A stretch of 64,000 nucleotides of DNA from Trichostrongylus colubriformis (taxonomy: Eukaryota; Nematoda; Chromadorea; Rhabditida; Trichostrongylidae), in the NCBI GenBank assembly GCA_963978905.1, contig OZ022260.1:16295725-16359724 (forward strand), read 5' to 3'. Positions within the stretch are counted from its first letter, which is position 1. Each line of letters opens with the position of its first letter. Positions 30,961 through 42,002 of the stretch are shown piece by piece. The notes under the pieces are model-generated. The model was not told where the DNA came from, made no database searches, and saw only the letters and a program-made list of their open reading frames with translations. Position numbers and translations under genes: made by a program.

Positions 30961-32641
30961 TTGGATTTGAAATTGTACGAGATTATTGTGCAGAAAACAG
31001 GTGTGTGGACGAGTTTTCCAAAACTCGGCTTTCTGCCAAGTTTCGTGGTGTGGATCGATGCGACTCCTGCTCAGCTGATTTCTTCCTGGATATTCAGTTG
31101 CATTCTCCGCTGCTTCTGTTCTATTCTCCCTTAATTCTACGAGGATTTAAATAGTCATAAATACGGCGAGAAACTCATTTCTAATGGTCATAAGCAACTT
31201 TTGGATGCTACGTTAGCGATCAGCGGGCCGAAAGTAACTCCTCCCCTCCTTGAGGACTCAGCGGAGCCCACCCCGTTCCCAGTCGGAATGGCCCAGTAGG
31301 CTCAGTCCATCTGTCTGCCTTCATGTCCGTATGTCCCTGTCACGAAATTCGGAGGTATCTGTATAAGTTCCATTAATTGAGGGATAGATAGGTGGTGCAT
31401 GGGTGAAGAAGCAATGAGACTACTCAGCAGGAGCCCAAAAGGCACATACGCGGGGTGAAGTTGGGATGTGGGCGTGTAATCGGGTTGTTCTGTCTTTCCA
31501 CCGAACCGCCCTTTTGTCACGGAATTCGTAACTATCGAAGGACAAATTGCAAAGATCGGGCCATGTGTGGGATATTCAGTGCATGGGTGAAGAAGCTGCG
31601 CATTCAAACAAAGTTGCGCCCCGCCCATGGCTGGGCGTGCATTGAAATATTTGCTATTCAATAGAAATGTTTTTATTTAGTTTCAAAATACCCGTGAGTA
31701 AAAGGGGTTAAGGTCAGCTATGAGTTGTTGGAAGAAGTACGATCGTGCTGGGAGTATCGGTATCGTGTTTCGAGTGGACAAAGCTGGGAACAAAGATTTG
31801 CGGTTCGATTTTAGCTCAGCCCAGAGGCTCCCTCAGAGTTCGGAATGGTGCAACGTCGAATACGGTTCCTAAATGACCTCCGATACAGCCCAGATAAGTG
31901 GGATCAGTAAGACTTTTCCCTCCCCATAGAAAGAGATCGTAGGGAGGGAGTATGGAGTTTTGAAAAGTGGACATTGGTGCAGAGACGTTTGCTCGGGTAC
32001 TCATAGCCATTTGCTATTGCTCTCTGTTGTCTTATTGCGTACTAATAAGGACTCATTGAAGGTGACAGCGGGTACATAGGCTAAATGAACATGGAGTTAT
32101 TGGAACAGCCAAAGAGTGATAGGGGTTGTGGGTAATAAAAATTGTGAAGTGACGGTGATGGAGCGCTGTGGGTAATGAAAACTTTCAAAGTGAGAATTCA
32201 CCTGTATGGAAATTCGAGCTGCGACTGCATCCTCAAAGACATCGGGAGGAAGACAATTTTGATTCACGGTATGGGATACGATGGTTTGCAGTTGCGGCAA
32301 CGCACACGCCACACCTTGCCAAAACGTCGAGAGAATATTCATTAGGTTTTTATCGTTATCACACTTTTTTCATACGCCTTCGCCCATTTTTTATTTGACC
32401 AGCACACCCCAGAATGACGGCGAGAGTACAGAATAGGCGCTTATATAAGTAGGAGATGCTATCACTACGATAACATGGCCTTACAATGATTCCCAACATC
32501 CATCAGTTTCTCCCTACTCAGAGCGGTTGCTTTGCTCTATCTTTCCCTGATCACAATCATTCACTTGCGGACGGACAGACATACCAACAAACCTACCCGC
32601 AAACCTACCGACAAACCGACACACAAAGTTAGTGGTTTATA
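30961..32641. other. Non-coding stretch, nothing firm
   Basis: GTGCATGGGTGAAGAAGC occurs twice (about 31397 and 31581). An ACAAACCTACCCGCAAACC tract near 32590 and GTGGTTTATA at 32632 resemble the 2-4 kb repeats. No exon is supported. Confidence 0.45.
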
Positions 32642-33572
32642 CAGGGTGGGGCAAAATTACGGAAACTAGGCACGACCGCGGGAACTTTAACCCGGTGGGC
32701 GCTTTTCGCCTTTGAAAAGCTCTTGCTTATTCTTATTCGATTCAGCGCAACCTTCTCTACTAACTAGCACAAAAATTTCGTATTTGATCCAAAATTACAA
32801 GGCCATCCCTTCAGCGGACTTCCATCATCGACCTGCACCTTCAAGGATTCCGAGCGGTTGACATCTCCCGCCGTCCAAGGTACCAAGAAGTCTTGTGTCG
32901 AAAACAATCGCAATGTTTACAGAATTAGGAAACCTTTCCGACCAACCAGGACGTGGGAGACCGACTTCTATCGCGACCAAGGCGAAAATCAAGAAGATGC
33001 GCGATCATCTGCGTGGCCTTTGTTCACCGCTGGTCTTCGTCCACAAGGAGTTAAGGTCAACGGGAACAACTATTTGGACATTATGAAGAAAGAAGTCCTA
33101 CTGTGGGCCTAGAGGCACTTTGGATATAAGAAATGGTGCTGTCAAAAAGACAGTGCCCCTGCTCAAGAGGCCAAGATTGTTCAGGAGCGGTGCAAGGAAA
33201 ATTTTCCAGATCCCATCGCTTTTGATGAACGGCATCCCAGTTCACCGGACCTCAACCCACTCGATTTCTCTGTATGGAGCGTCCTCGAGTCTAAAGCATG
33301 CTCAAACCCCATCGCGACCTCAATCCTCTGGAGGCAGCACTGGAGAAAACATGGGATGAGTTGGACGAAGACCACCTCCACGCCACGGCCGAAGCGTTTC
33401 CGGAGCGTCTTCGAGCCTGTGTCGAAGTAAATGAGCTTGCTTTGAGAAAAAGAAGTGGGTTTTGTTCAGTTTTTTTCTGAGGAACCAATCGATAATGATT
33501 ACTTTTTTGTTCAAGATGAAATAAAGTTTTTGGGTGACACCAATTTAGTTTCCGTATTTTTGCCCCACCCTG
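32642..33572 (+). mobile_element. Degenerate Tc1-like transposon (931 bp)
   Basis: The ends CAGGGTGGGGCAAAATTACG and its complement (TATTTTTGCCCCACCCTG) are flanked by TA. The plus strand holds broken transposase pieces: a DNA-binding-like segment near 32940-33090 (RPTSIATKAKIKKMRDHLRG) and the C-terminal end near 33290-33430 (PLEAALEKTWDELDEDHLHA, EAFPERLRACVEVN). Stops and frameshifts separate them, so it is dead. It is inserted at a GGTTTATA site of another repeat. Confidence 0.85.
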
Positions 33573-34325
33573 TATAATAGAAGATTGTTCTACTACTTGT
33601 TTGTTGTGGTGTGTTGTTTCACTTATTTCACACCATCACGACTGAATGAAATACACTCTACGAGACAACAAATGACGTCTTTCCCGCGGACAACTCGGAA
33701 AGTCAGTGTGTACAGTTCGAAGTGATGCGAATGTGATGCGTATACACACCACAACCTCGCGCTTTTGAATCCGGCTCCTTCCACGATTATCGCTTCTAAC
33801 GAAATGATTTTTTCTTCGCATCTTTCTCTTTCTTCAAACCCCTTCCGGTTCCTTCGAGTGATGTGTCCTATTATCCGCGCTTCACCTTGTGTGCACAGTG
33901 CGCAGTAATAGGAATAATGAAAGCAAGGAGGATCCCTTGAAGTGATTCATCCGATTGAAAATTGGGGGCCAAGAGGACTACATGTGGCCCCAGGACTGGG
34001 AAGATTAGGAGTCAAAGAAGTCACCCACCACTTGTTCACTAATTATTTCTTTGCTAGGAAAGCCTTGAGGGGCCGGAACAAGTGGTATTCTTAGGGTGCA
34101 ATATCAGGTGAATAGGGTGGATGTGGAACCGTGTCTCTCTAACAGGTAAAGAGACCCGTGCGAAATTGGAGGAGCTCGGTTGGGACACAGTTCCACATTC
34201 ACCATCATCACACCACCCAAAATAAAACAGAAAAAAAAATCTCAACCCTATCAAAACTTTTCGATCAACCTAATCTAAACCAGTTAATTGGTGTGTCTGA
34301 CTGTCGATTTGTCGGTTTGAATGTA
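33573..34325. other. Non-coding stretch, nothing recognised
   Basis: Near 34090-34200 the phrases GGATGTGGAACC and CAGTTCCACATTC are weakly complementary. No gene or element boundary could be defined. Confidence 0.4.
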
Positions 34326-35575
34326 TTAGGTTGTTGCAAAATTAGTTTTGGAAATGGACCGCATACTTCAAACTACTATAACTCAGCTTAAACACAAGTT
34401 TATTAATCGAAGTAAAAACCATCAGAATCTACACACTTTTGCCAACGAACAGGCAATAAATCTAAGCCTTCACTATAAAAACTACTATCACGAGTATCAA
34501 CGAAGTCAAGGAAGGCACATTCAACATCGTCTAAATTAGTAAGATGACGCAAATGAGAATTGAGGGCTCGAAAAAAGTGATGGTCTGTTGAGGAAAGGTC
34601 GGGAGAATACGCTGGGTGAGGGAGAACTTCTATACCCAAGTGGGTCAATTTTTGCCGAGTGATTTGTGAGGTGTGTGGCCTTGCGTTGTCCTGCAACAGG
34701 ATCGGCCCTCCTCTATTCACCACCGCCGGCCACAATTTTTGCAACTTTCTATACATTTGCTCCAGATCACAACAGTAAGACTCTGCTGTGACTGGCTGAC
34801 CAGGTTGCAAGAAACTGTAATGGATTACACTTTCACAACACCACCACACAGTAATCATAACCTTTTTAGGGTGAAGTTCGGGCTTAGGAAAAGTTTTTGG
34901 AGGAGCATCCTTATCTACCCAAACTAATCCCCGCTTCCTGTTATCATAAAGAACCCATTTTTCATCTACAGTTATAATACGGTTTACATATGGCTCATTT
35001 TTATGGCGAACTAGGAGATTAGAGCAGGCGTCGAAAAGTGCCAGACGCTGCTCATCGGTTAGGTCATGGGACACCCACTTCGACATCTTCTTCACCTTGC
35101 CGATTGTCAGCAAATGTCTGGCCACTGTAGAGTAATGTACGCCTAGGTCTTCTGCTAACGTACGAGTATTCGTCTCCGGATTTGCTTCGACGGCTCTCCT
35201 TAAAGCTTGATCATTAAGCGATGACCTGCGGTCGCGATCCGACTTCTCTTCGAGATCAAAATCGCCAGAAGCAAATTTTTCAAACCAGAGCTCCACTGCT
35301 CGTTCGCAAGGACAATTCGTCCCAAAAACACTGCTGAGATTGCGAGCTGCCTCCGCTGCGGAGTGTTCGAATTTAAACTCATAAAGCATGATGACTCGAT
35401 AGTCGCGTCGGTTCATGATTATACGCAGCCCTGGAAAAGGCCGACTGGAAAACTTAGAGCGACATTCATAGAAGTTTTTGAAAGAGCAGAAAAAACCCGC
35501 CGAATAGTATGCCTGGTAAAAAATCTACTTTTTTATACATACCATGAAACCGAAATTAATCTTGCAACAACCTAA
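34326..35575 (-). mobile_element. Complete mariner transposon (1250 bp)
   Basis: Terminal repeats begin TTAGGTTGTTGCAAAATTAG (left) and TTAGGTTGTTGCAAGATTAA (right, complement), flanked by TA at 34324-34325 and 35576-35577. One uninterrupted transposase gene fills most of it on the minus strand. The terminal repeats differ at several positions, so the element is not brand new. Confidence 0.93.
34403..35416 (-). CDS. Mariner transposase, DD34D, apparently intact
   Basis: The protein has 337 residues, within the usual size for mariner (about 340-350). It cuts and pastes its own element at TA dinucleotides. The N-terminal part holds the two helix-turn-helix motifs that bind the terminal repeats (RVIMLYEFKFEHSAAEAARN; RTLAEDLGVHYSTVARHL). 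WVSHDLTDEQ is the mariner WVPHxL linker. The catalytic triad is complete: Asp in ITVDEKWVLYD, Asp in LLQDNARPH, and Asp in YSPDLSSTDHHFF with exactly 34 residues between the last two. The ATG at 35416 sits 160 bp inside the terminal repeat, as expected. There are no stops or frameshifts, so activity is possible but not shown. Confidence 0.95.
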   Translation of the reverse strand: MNRRDYRVIMLYEFKFEHSAAEAARNLSSVFGTNCPCERAVELWFEKFASGDFDLEEKSDRDRRSSLNDQALRRAVEANPETNTRTLAEDLGVHYSTVARHLLTIGKVKKMSKWVSHDLTDEQRLALFDACSNLLVRHKNEPYVNRIITVDEKWVLYDNRKRGLVWVDKDAPPKTFPKPELHPKKVMITVWWCCESVIHYSFLQPGQPVTAESYCCDLEQMYRKLQKLWPAVVNRGGPILLQDNARPHTSQITRQKLTHLGIEVLPHPAYSPDLSSTDHHFFRALNSHLRHLTNLDDVECAFLDFVDTRDSSFYSEGLDLLPVRWQKCVDSDGFYFD

Positions 35576-35577
35576 TA

Positions 35578-36645
35578 GGTTTGGGAGTCTGTCTGTCGGC
35601 AAATGAGTGACTGCTAAAATGGAATGATAAAGCAAGTCAATAGCTCGAAGTGCGGGGAAATTGATGAGTGCTGGAGTATCACATAATATCACAATCTACG
35701 ACTGTCCTATCGTTGTTCTAGCACCTCCTACATGAGCAAACACTTTTTTTGTTAATATGTTCAAAACCTTCGTTCTCGGACGGGAATGGAAGCCATACTT
35801 CATGCATTCCGAGCCGCACTTCATGCAGGCGTATGTGCTATCCATTACACTACCAAGACCCCTTCCACCTCAGGGGCAGCGGTAGGAGTAACCAGCTCTA
35901 TCATTCATTCAAATCTAGGATACTGGTCGGCGGAAATTTTAACCACGAAGGCCGACTCTTTGGTCATCACGGCAGCGTCATTCGATACAGCGATAGCTAT
36001 CACAATGCTATCATTCTCACTATTACATACAGATAGCTGTTTAGTGGAGAGATAGTGCGGTAGGTAGTGTGCGCGCACTACTGTAGCGTGCGTCGCGGTC
36101 TGCAGATTTGCGACACTTCGATGGCCGAACCGGCCTGTTCGGACGGTCCACACCATCGATATGTCGCAAAATAACCTCAGCCTAAAGGTATGGGGCTCAT
36201 AGTGAATGCCAGAGGCCGGTCAGTACGAAGGAAGAGGAGCAACGAGCAGTATGAATCAACATCGTGAGTTGTGTTTCATTGCGCAAGTCGCGACAATCAG
36301 ACTGCATATTTTCAGTGATCTCCTAATCAGGTCGGCTTAGACGAGCTGTCACTGATCTGTCGTGAAATAGAAAAACGATAGTGTAGGGCAGGATGTGAAT
36401 ACTAGGTTTATACCAGGAAGGAGAAAGTAGCACCGGAGTGAGAGAACCAGTTTCCAAATGGTACTTTCTGCACATGAGGTTTCATCCGCTCCGTGCCTCC
36501 TTTCCCCTCGCTTGACCTTGGCTAAAATTCTTATCCCATTTCGTTCTACATGAAAGAACTCCATCCCCATTACCTGCTCTGAGGATGATGACTGACAGCT
36601 TTCTCGGGCTGTTAGGTGTAGTTGGTGTAATGGTGAGAAGCGGTA
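35578..36645. other. Non-coding stretch, nothing recognised
   Basis: Near 36065-36090 GTGTGCGCGCACTACTGTAG forms a small palindrome related to the GCGCACACTACTGCGCGC motif seen at 1.65 and 17.75 kb. No gene is supported. Confidence 0.4.
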
Positions 36646-36811
36646 CAGTCCATATCCCGCCGCCTGGCAAGGCGTGGCCTACGGACGTGGGTGAGTGGCG
36701 AGAGTGAGAGTACGTGGCGAGAGTGAGAGTGTGGGGCGGGGTGAGAGAGCTTGATACACGTTCATCCAAGTCCGTAGGCCTCGCCCTGCCAGGCGTCGGG
36801 AAATGGACGTG
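36646..36811. mobile_element. MITE related to 19602-19724
   Basis: The left end CAGTCCATATCCCGCCGCCT and right end GGCGTCGGGAAATGGACGTG pair imperfectly. GGCGTGGCCTACGGACGT mirrors AAGTCCGTAGGCCTCGCC. The centre has a GGCGAGAGTGAGAGT duplication. TA precedes the left end. Confidence 0.75.
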
Positions 36812-36982
36812 ATATTGCGTCATAATACGCTACCGCTCTTTCTGGTGCTATCGCAATGCAGCAGAGGGCTTTTATAGAAAGTTGAACGGCTAAGCATCAC
36901 TGAATTATCAATTTGCACACGCGGGCGTACATTTTTGCAGAAGACAAAATGGACGAGGGAAGGGGCTCCTAATCCTTCTTAC

Positions 36983-37263
36983 AGCTTTCATCAGGCAGAA
37001 ACAGCCACTGACAGTAAGGTGCTCCACCTCAATGCGATAACATAACCCTCCTTCACACTGCCCTCGGTGCCTATAAAATACCTCCTCTTCTTGTAGATGT
37101 ATCTTGCCGTCTAGAACATGTGGCTTGAGATGGCACTCCTTATCTTTCCACACCTTTACGTTGAAATAGATACAGCTTGCATTCACCTGTAAGCATATTG
37201 CATTGCAAAGTTAAGCTGAGCTTCAGAAACAACTCACAAGAATCTCCGGGTCCAGTCGGGGCC
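36983..37263 (-). CDS. Candidate exons of a cysteine-rich secreted protein
   Basis: A 204-base minus exon (37186-36983) lies between a TTACAG acceptor and a GTAAGA donor and is open in phase 0. It encodes 68 residues from VNASCIYFNVKVWKDKECHL to EVEHLTVSGCFCLMKA with six cysteines, ending in a C-x-C pair. A 26-base exon upstream (37263-37238, between CTTTTAG and GTGAGT) fits the phase and adds PRLDPEIL. The domain looks extracellular and disulphide-bonded, but I do not recognise the family. No start or stop was located. It may belong with the cysteine-rich exon at 27610-27796 on the same strand, 9 kb downstream. Confidence 0.45.
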
Positions 37264-37439
37264 CTAAAAGAGGACATCGACCACTTTGACACTGCACGTA
37301 ATGAAGCGGATTGAAGATTGATACTAGAACGATTCCACGCAGTACTTGGACAACCATTCCAGAGCTGGTGTCGAGGGATGAGTAAAACAGCGGAGCCTAT
37401 CATTCTTAAATAGCGAGCAGTATCAGTATGATACTATGA

Positions 37440-37990
37440 AGCTTCTGAACAATAACAATAGCAGCATCTATTTGTTGGTGCGGTTGTCTACGAGAATTAT
37501 TATACTCGACCACCGTCGAACCCTCATCAAAAAAGGACCGCGTTGGGTTGTTGTTCATTATTTTCTCTCAAAATCACCTGACGGCTTCTCGATCCGTTAG
37601 GCTCGGACGGTGTCTCACATCCCTGCATCCATCCCTATTACATACCTTCATTTTCTATTAATTGCGCCTTCAGAAAGCCGAGCAGCAACCACTATAACCA
37701 CCGATCGCGGGTTCGTGATCTTCACTAACTAGATTTTCCGAGAATCAAGGATAGATACAGGTGGTAGTTAATTTTCTTCGATAATCAATAACCAACCACT
37801 TTGTACCAGTGTTTGAGGTCGTATCGTGATCTCCACTATCCTGATTTTGTGACTCGGGAGAGACACAGGTGGTAGTCAAAGGAATCGTGCACGAGAAACG
37901 ATTCTCTGTTACCCATAACTTATGTTGTATCTTGTATTTTTAATGAGAGCTGCATGCAAAGTTTCACGCGAGAATGTGAGAATCTGACTA
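37440..37990 (+). repeat. Rep-C copy 2 followed by a Rep-B half
   Basis: 37440-37890 matches 6051-6500 (TTGTTGGTGCGGTTGTCTAC, TCTCGATCCGTTAGGCTCGG). 37890-37990 continues with an inverted Rep-B half (GCATGCAAAGTTTCACGCGA), as at the first locus, so Rep-C and Rep-B are probably parts of one larger element. Confidence 0.8.
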
Positions 37991-39175
37991 ACAAGGAAAG
38001 GCTTCAGGGTCACCGTGGCCATTCAAGATGGGCTGTTTATGTTCCTATGTAGTCTAAAACGGAGATCTCAAATCTGCTTACCACATCTGCTAAACGATCC
38101 TGGGAGTGGAGCTATGGAGCTTTTCCTGAATAACTGACACTATTAGATGGTACGTGAGAAAGTCTATGACGCGCGAGCCAGACGTTTTAGCGCAAAACTA
38201 GAGTGGTTTTCGTTTCAAGAGGATCAAACTACCCCACCGGACAAGTTTTTGGCCAGTTCCAGAATTTGACCGAATTTCGAAAAAATTCATGAGTTTATTG
38301 GCTGGCAACCTCTTCAACGAAGGAGAAGTCGTTGACCCTTGCCGAGGAAATGCTCTTATTTGAAGCTTGTTACGTACATTTTTGTCATGAGCATCTTTAA
38401 TATAATAGATATGTCTAGGTTATCTTTGTTCTTTCACGATGATTTGTAGAAAATAATTCAAAAACTACTACTTATCCCCCCAGCACCCCTAATTTTCCGA
38501 AGTTGGGCAAAAACTCGATTTGGCTGAAAATTTGCACAGAGGGGTAATTCGAGCCTCTGAGCGCGAAAATCACAGTCATTTTACGAACAACGCCTTATTT
38601 CTCACAATCGCAGAATTATCGGGTGGTAAAAAACATGGACAGAATATTCAGTTGTCTAGAAAAGAGCCAATCTTCCCGTATTACCCATCAGAGGGGGCGC
38701 GGGATGCTTACGAAGCGTAAAAGCGTTTTGCAAACGTTTAGAAAACTCAAAGCCAGAGCAAAACGAGCCAATGCTTTAAGAATTCGAACTCCCATGGTTC
38801 AGTTTCTGGCCCGGCGCCTCACCGGCTGCTTCAACCGATATCCGACAACGCACTTTCTCGAGTCACATATGATCAGCGCTTGCGCTTGCGCCGTATCTTT
38901 CAGGTCCCCGTAAGTTCCTTTCCGGGATCGTTTAGCAGATTTGGAGGGCATCCCCGTTTTTTGAGATCCCCGTTTGAAACTACAGAGGAACAAATACAAC
39001 TCATCTTAAATGGCCACGGTGACCCGGGAGCCTTTTCTTGCTAGATACCCTCTCATATGCGTGAGATGTTCGTTTCCAAGACGACCACGGGAACAGTGTA
39101 TGCTTTAACTTCATGAAATGCCGATTGAAGCATATACATGACGCATCCCATAAGGAGGCCAGCCAACGCCATTCG
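37991..39175. other. Non-coding stretch, nothing recognised
   Basis: No exon, hairpin or repeat match could be supported. Confidence 0.4.
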
Positions 39176-39360
39176 CTTTCCCATTGGTCCGATGGCATCG
39201 AAAACACTCAAAAGGGACTCCGACATTCACCGATTAGCCGTGTTTATTCTTGGGGCATAGCATGGATTAATACTCAAAGAGCATGGAATGAAACGAAAAA
39301 TAAGCTGACATGAGCCTTTTCCATATCTTGCTGTGATTGCTCTCGCGTAAACTGGTGCTA
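39176..39360 (+). repeat. Rep-D fragment, copy 2
   Basis: It matches 7970-8137: CATTCACCGATTAGCCGTG, GCATAGCATGGATTAATACT, GGAATGAAACGAAAAATAAG. The rest of that repeat resumes at 42003, on the far side of the long-TIR element and the sequence after it. Confidence 0.75.
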
Positions 39361-39450
39361 GCGAGCCATTGTGCAGAGAGGGAAAGCATTTTTATCGCAA
39401 GAATGTAACTGGAATCCTCATCTCGCAGCAAGGCTACCCGAGGCGAATGG

Positions 39451-40961
39451 GTGGGTACAAAGTGGTACGAATGGAAATTTTCGCACATATGGTGCGAACC
39501 CTTCGCACCTATGGTGCGAGGAAACAATTACGAGGTGCGAGAATCAAGAGGTCATCTGTTGCCCAAAACTTGCATTAACAGCAAGTGAGGTCAAGTAATT
39601 AAGGAACAAACTAAATGGAAAAAAGGGAAGTAATTAGCAGAAAAAACATATATTGATTACATATTCACATGTGATACGTGAATACTTGCTAATATTATAT
39701 ATTTATCCAGATATGCAAGAAGTAAAACATGAGAATATACTCACATCAGAGATATTAACAAAACTGATGAAACAACTTCACAAAGCCTCAAACAAGCCAA
39801 ATTCGACTTCATTTGTGTATATGCGCACGGGCAAGAATTCGAAGCAAGTTATGGAAGTCTAGTTATATTCACAAGACTCGGTTCATAGAATAATCTGGCA
39901 ATGTATTAAACTTTCTACAACAACCCTACCTCGAAATCAAAATTTTTCTGACAAACAAAGCTTCCAACTCTGATTTTTCGAGTAAAACAGACCTTTCGTT
40001 TTGATTGTTCTAGACCTGACTGCGCTGAGCTTAGAAGGCAAATACGTGGAGGAAGTAGTATTATACATAGTAGTACTAAAAACACGAAGGCTAGAAATTC
40101 CTTGTTGGTCAATGCTGGCGGGTTTTATGCTTGACTGTGATCATTTCCAGATTTATTTAGATTAATGGAAGTGGTAAAATCAGGGCCACGACCTTTGAAG
40201 TTGACACCGACTTCAGGTGTCTAGAGAACGACTGAAAATCAGAAATTTTTTAGCCGAACCATGCCCTCTCACTTTCTTGTCAACAGATCATGCTACACAT
40301 AATCAGTTAACTCTTCTAAATGTTTACCTTTTCTACTGTTGTCTTCGTTTGGGGAAGTTTTGGACGCGTGGGGCATGGACTTGAGCTAATCCAAGCTCAC
40401 AGTGGGCTATGCATGTGCTGAAACATTTGTAGCTCAAGCTGAAAATTCTTCTTTCGCTTGCGAAACAACCTAGACACGCGAAAAAGTAAAAAAAAGAGTA
40501 TAAGCACCGGGTTTCTGAACAGGATGAGAGGCAGTTTCCCACAATGCGCGGGACGTAATCTCAATGAGCGGTGCTACCAGATGAAATCACAACTTAACCC
40601 CTGATAGATCTTGGAAATCGAAAAATAGTGGGCATGAGCAATGTCTAATGTAAGCTCCACTAAGCACACACCATATATCAAATAATGAATTATCATAAAA
40701 TTAACATTATTGTCAATATCAAAAATTTTAGTTGAAATCATTCGATCCCGATAGTTCCCTTTTCTGGTATTTTCCTTAATTATATTATATTATAATATAA
40801 TCATGTAATTATTATATATAATTATATTAATTTGTCATTACTTGACCTTTCTTGCTGTTAATGCAAGCTTTGGGCAACAGATGACCCTTTGATTCTCGCA
40901 CCTCGTAATTGTTTCCTCGCACCATAGGTGCGAAAATTTCTATTCGTACCACTTTGTACAC
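39451..40961. mobile_element. 1.5-kb long-TIR transposon without recognisable transposase
   Basis: Arms of roughly 125-150 bp are inverted copies: GGTACAAAGTGGTACGAATG at the left, its complement at the right, then AATTTTCGCAC, CTCGCACCATAGGTGCGA-type subterminal palindromes and TTACTTGACCT with GCTGTTAATGCAAG. A 13-bp direct repeat, ACCCGAGGCGAAT, flanks it (39436-39448 and 40962-40974). The interior is AT-rich, with an ATTATATTATA-type run at 40775-40835, and has no open frame of note. Long TIRs suggest a Mutator-like or similar non-autonomous element; the class is not certain. Confidence 0.85.
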
Positions 40962-40974
40962 ACCCGAGGCGAAT

Positions 40975-41581
40975 CCACCTTCTGTTGGTCTCATGGCAGC
41001 GAACGAAGTGTACTGGAGGCATTACAGACATAATGGGTCGTTTTTTCCAAGGAATCGTGGGGAGATCTCGCCACTTTGACAAAAAAAATTCCTCAAGTGG
41101 CTTAATTCGAGAGAGGCACTTCGAAACTTTCCCAGATTATCCGAATGGATTTGCATATTGAGAACTGCGCAGCTTTAGGGAAATAAGTAGGCCAATAGAA
41201 TGGATCAAGGGGAGTAATCACGAAAACAGTTCGCATTACTTTGAAAGATTGTGTTCTGGTAAGTTACAAGTATTCAAAGATTGCTAAAATTTACTAGAGA
41301 GAAGATACCGCGCTCCATCACGATCGCCGCATCGCTATTGCAATAGCGAAGCGCAGTGGAGCGCATTACAAGACTTCTGTTTGGTTTCTAACTTTTCATC
41401 CTTCTCTTTTCATCCTTTATCCTTGCTGCATAACTTGAATGACCTTTGACACTCCACCTCTATCATCAGCGGACGAGCACAAGACCCATGATCTGTAAGG
41501 GACTCGCCGCGTCAGCAGCGAACGGGTGTTTCTCCCAGAGATGTTTCTCTATGATTCATCTTCAACATTCAACTTTCCAGG
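40975..41581. other. Non-coding stretch, nothing firm
   Basis: An inverted CGATCGCCGCATCGCTATTG and CAATAGCGAAGCG pair lies near 41320-41352. No gene is supported. Confidence 0.4.
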
Positions 41582-41716
41582 GCATGGCGAGAGGAGGATG
41601 CGAGGAGATGAGGAGACAGCTGCCGGCACGGTCCGAAAACGCTCGGAACCGTCCTTCTCGATCTCCGGGGCGATGCCCTCGACAGCCATCAACCTGCCCG
41701 TCGGAAGATCTCTTTA
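41582..41716 (+). CDS. Candidate terminal exon, unknown protein
   Basis: After a good acceptor (AACTTTCCAG) a GC-rich frame runs about 44 codons (ERRMRGDEETAAGTVRKRSE, then SFSISGAMPSTAINLPVGRS) to a TAA. The codon composition differs from the surrounding AT-rich repeats, which suggests a true exon. No upstream exon, poly(A) signal or family could be assigned. Confidence 0.35.
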
Positions 41717-41911
41717 ATTGTGTCTTACAATGTATCTTTGTTGGCTATACCATTGTGTGCATTTCCTTTGTGCCTTCTCCAATGGTTCTCCTTGTAGATA
41801 TATTTAACTCCTTTCATGTACAATTTCATGTATTACGGATAAACTTCAGTAATTTCAATGGCTAGAGACAGAACCATATGGTAAGCACTATCCACTGGGC
41901 GCGCTCGCTTA

Positions 41912-42002
41912 GGCCGCTTCCATACTTTGCGCACCGACGCCGTCACGCGCGTGCCTGCGTCACGCGCGTGACGGCGTCGGTGCGTAAAGTATGTAAGCGG
42001 CC
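41912..42002. mobile_element. 91-bp palindromic MITE with TTA duplication
   Basis: GGCCGCTTCCATACTTTGCG at the left is mirrored by AAAGTATGTAAGCGGCC at the right. The arms run nearly to the middle (GACGCCGTCACGCGCGTG versus CACGCGCGTGACGGCGTC). TTA flanks both ends, as in PIF/Harbinger-type elements. Related copies lie at 53847-54112 and 60153-60480. Confidence 0.9.

Noticed and set aside
40928..41161. THAP-like end (IRERHFETFP) and a MPPVHFVRC motif on the other strand
   Set aside because: The pieces are on different strands and frames, and the full Cys-x-Cys...Cys-x2-His spacing of a THAP domain is not met.
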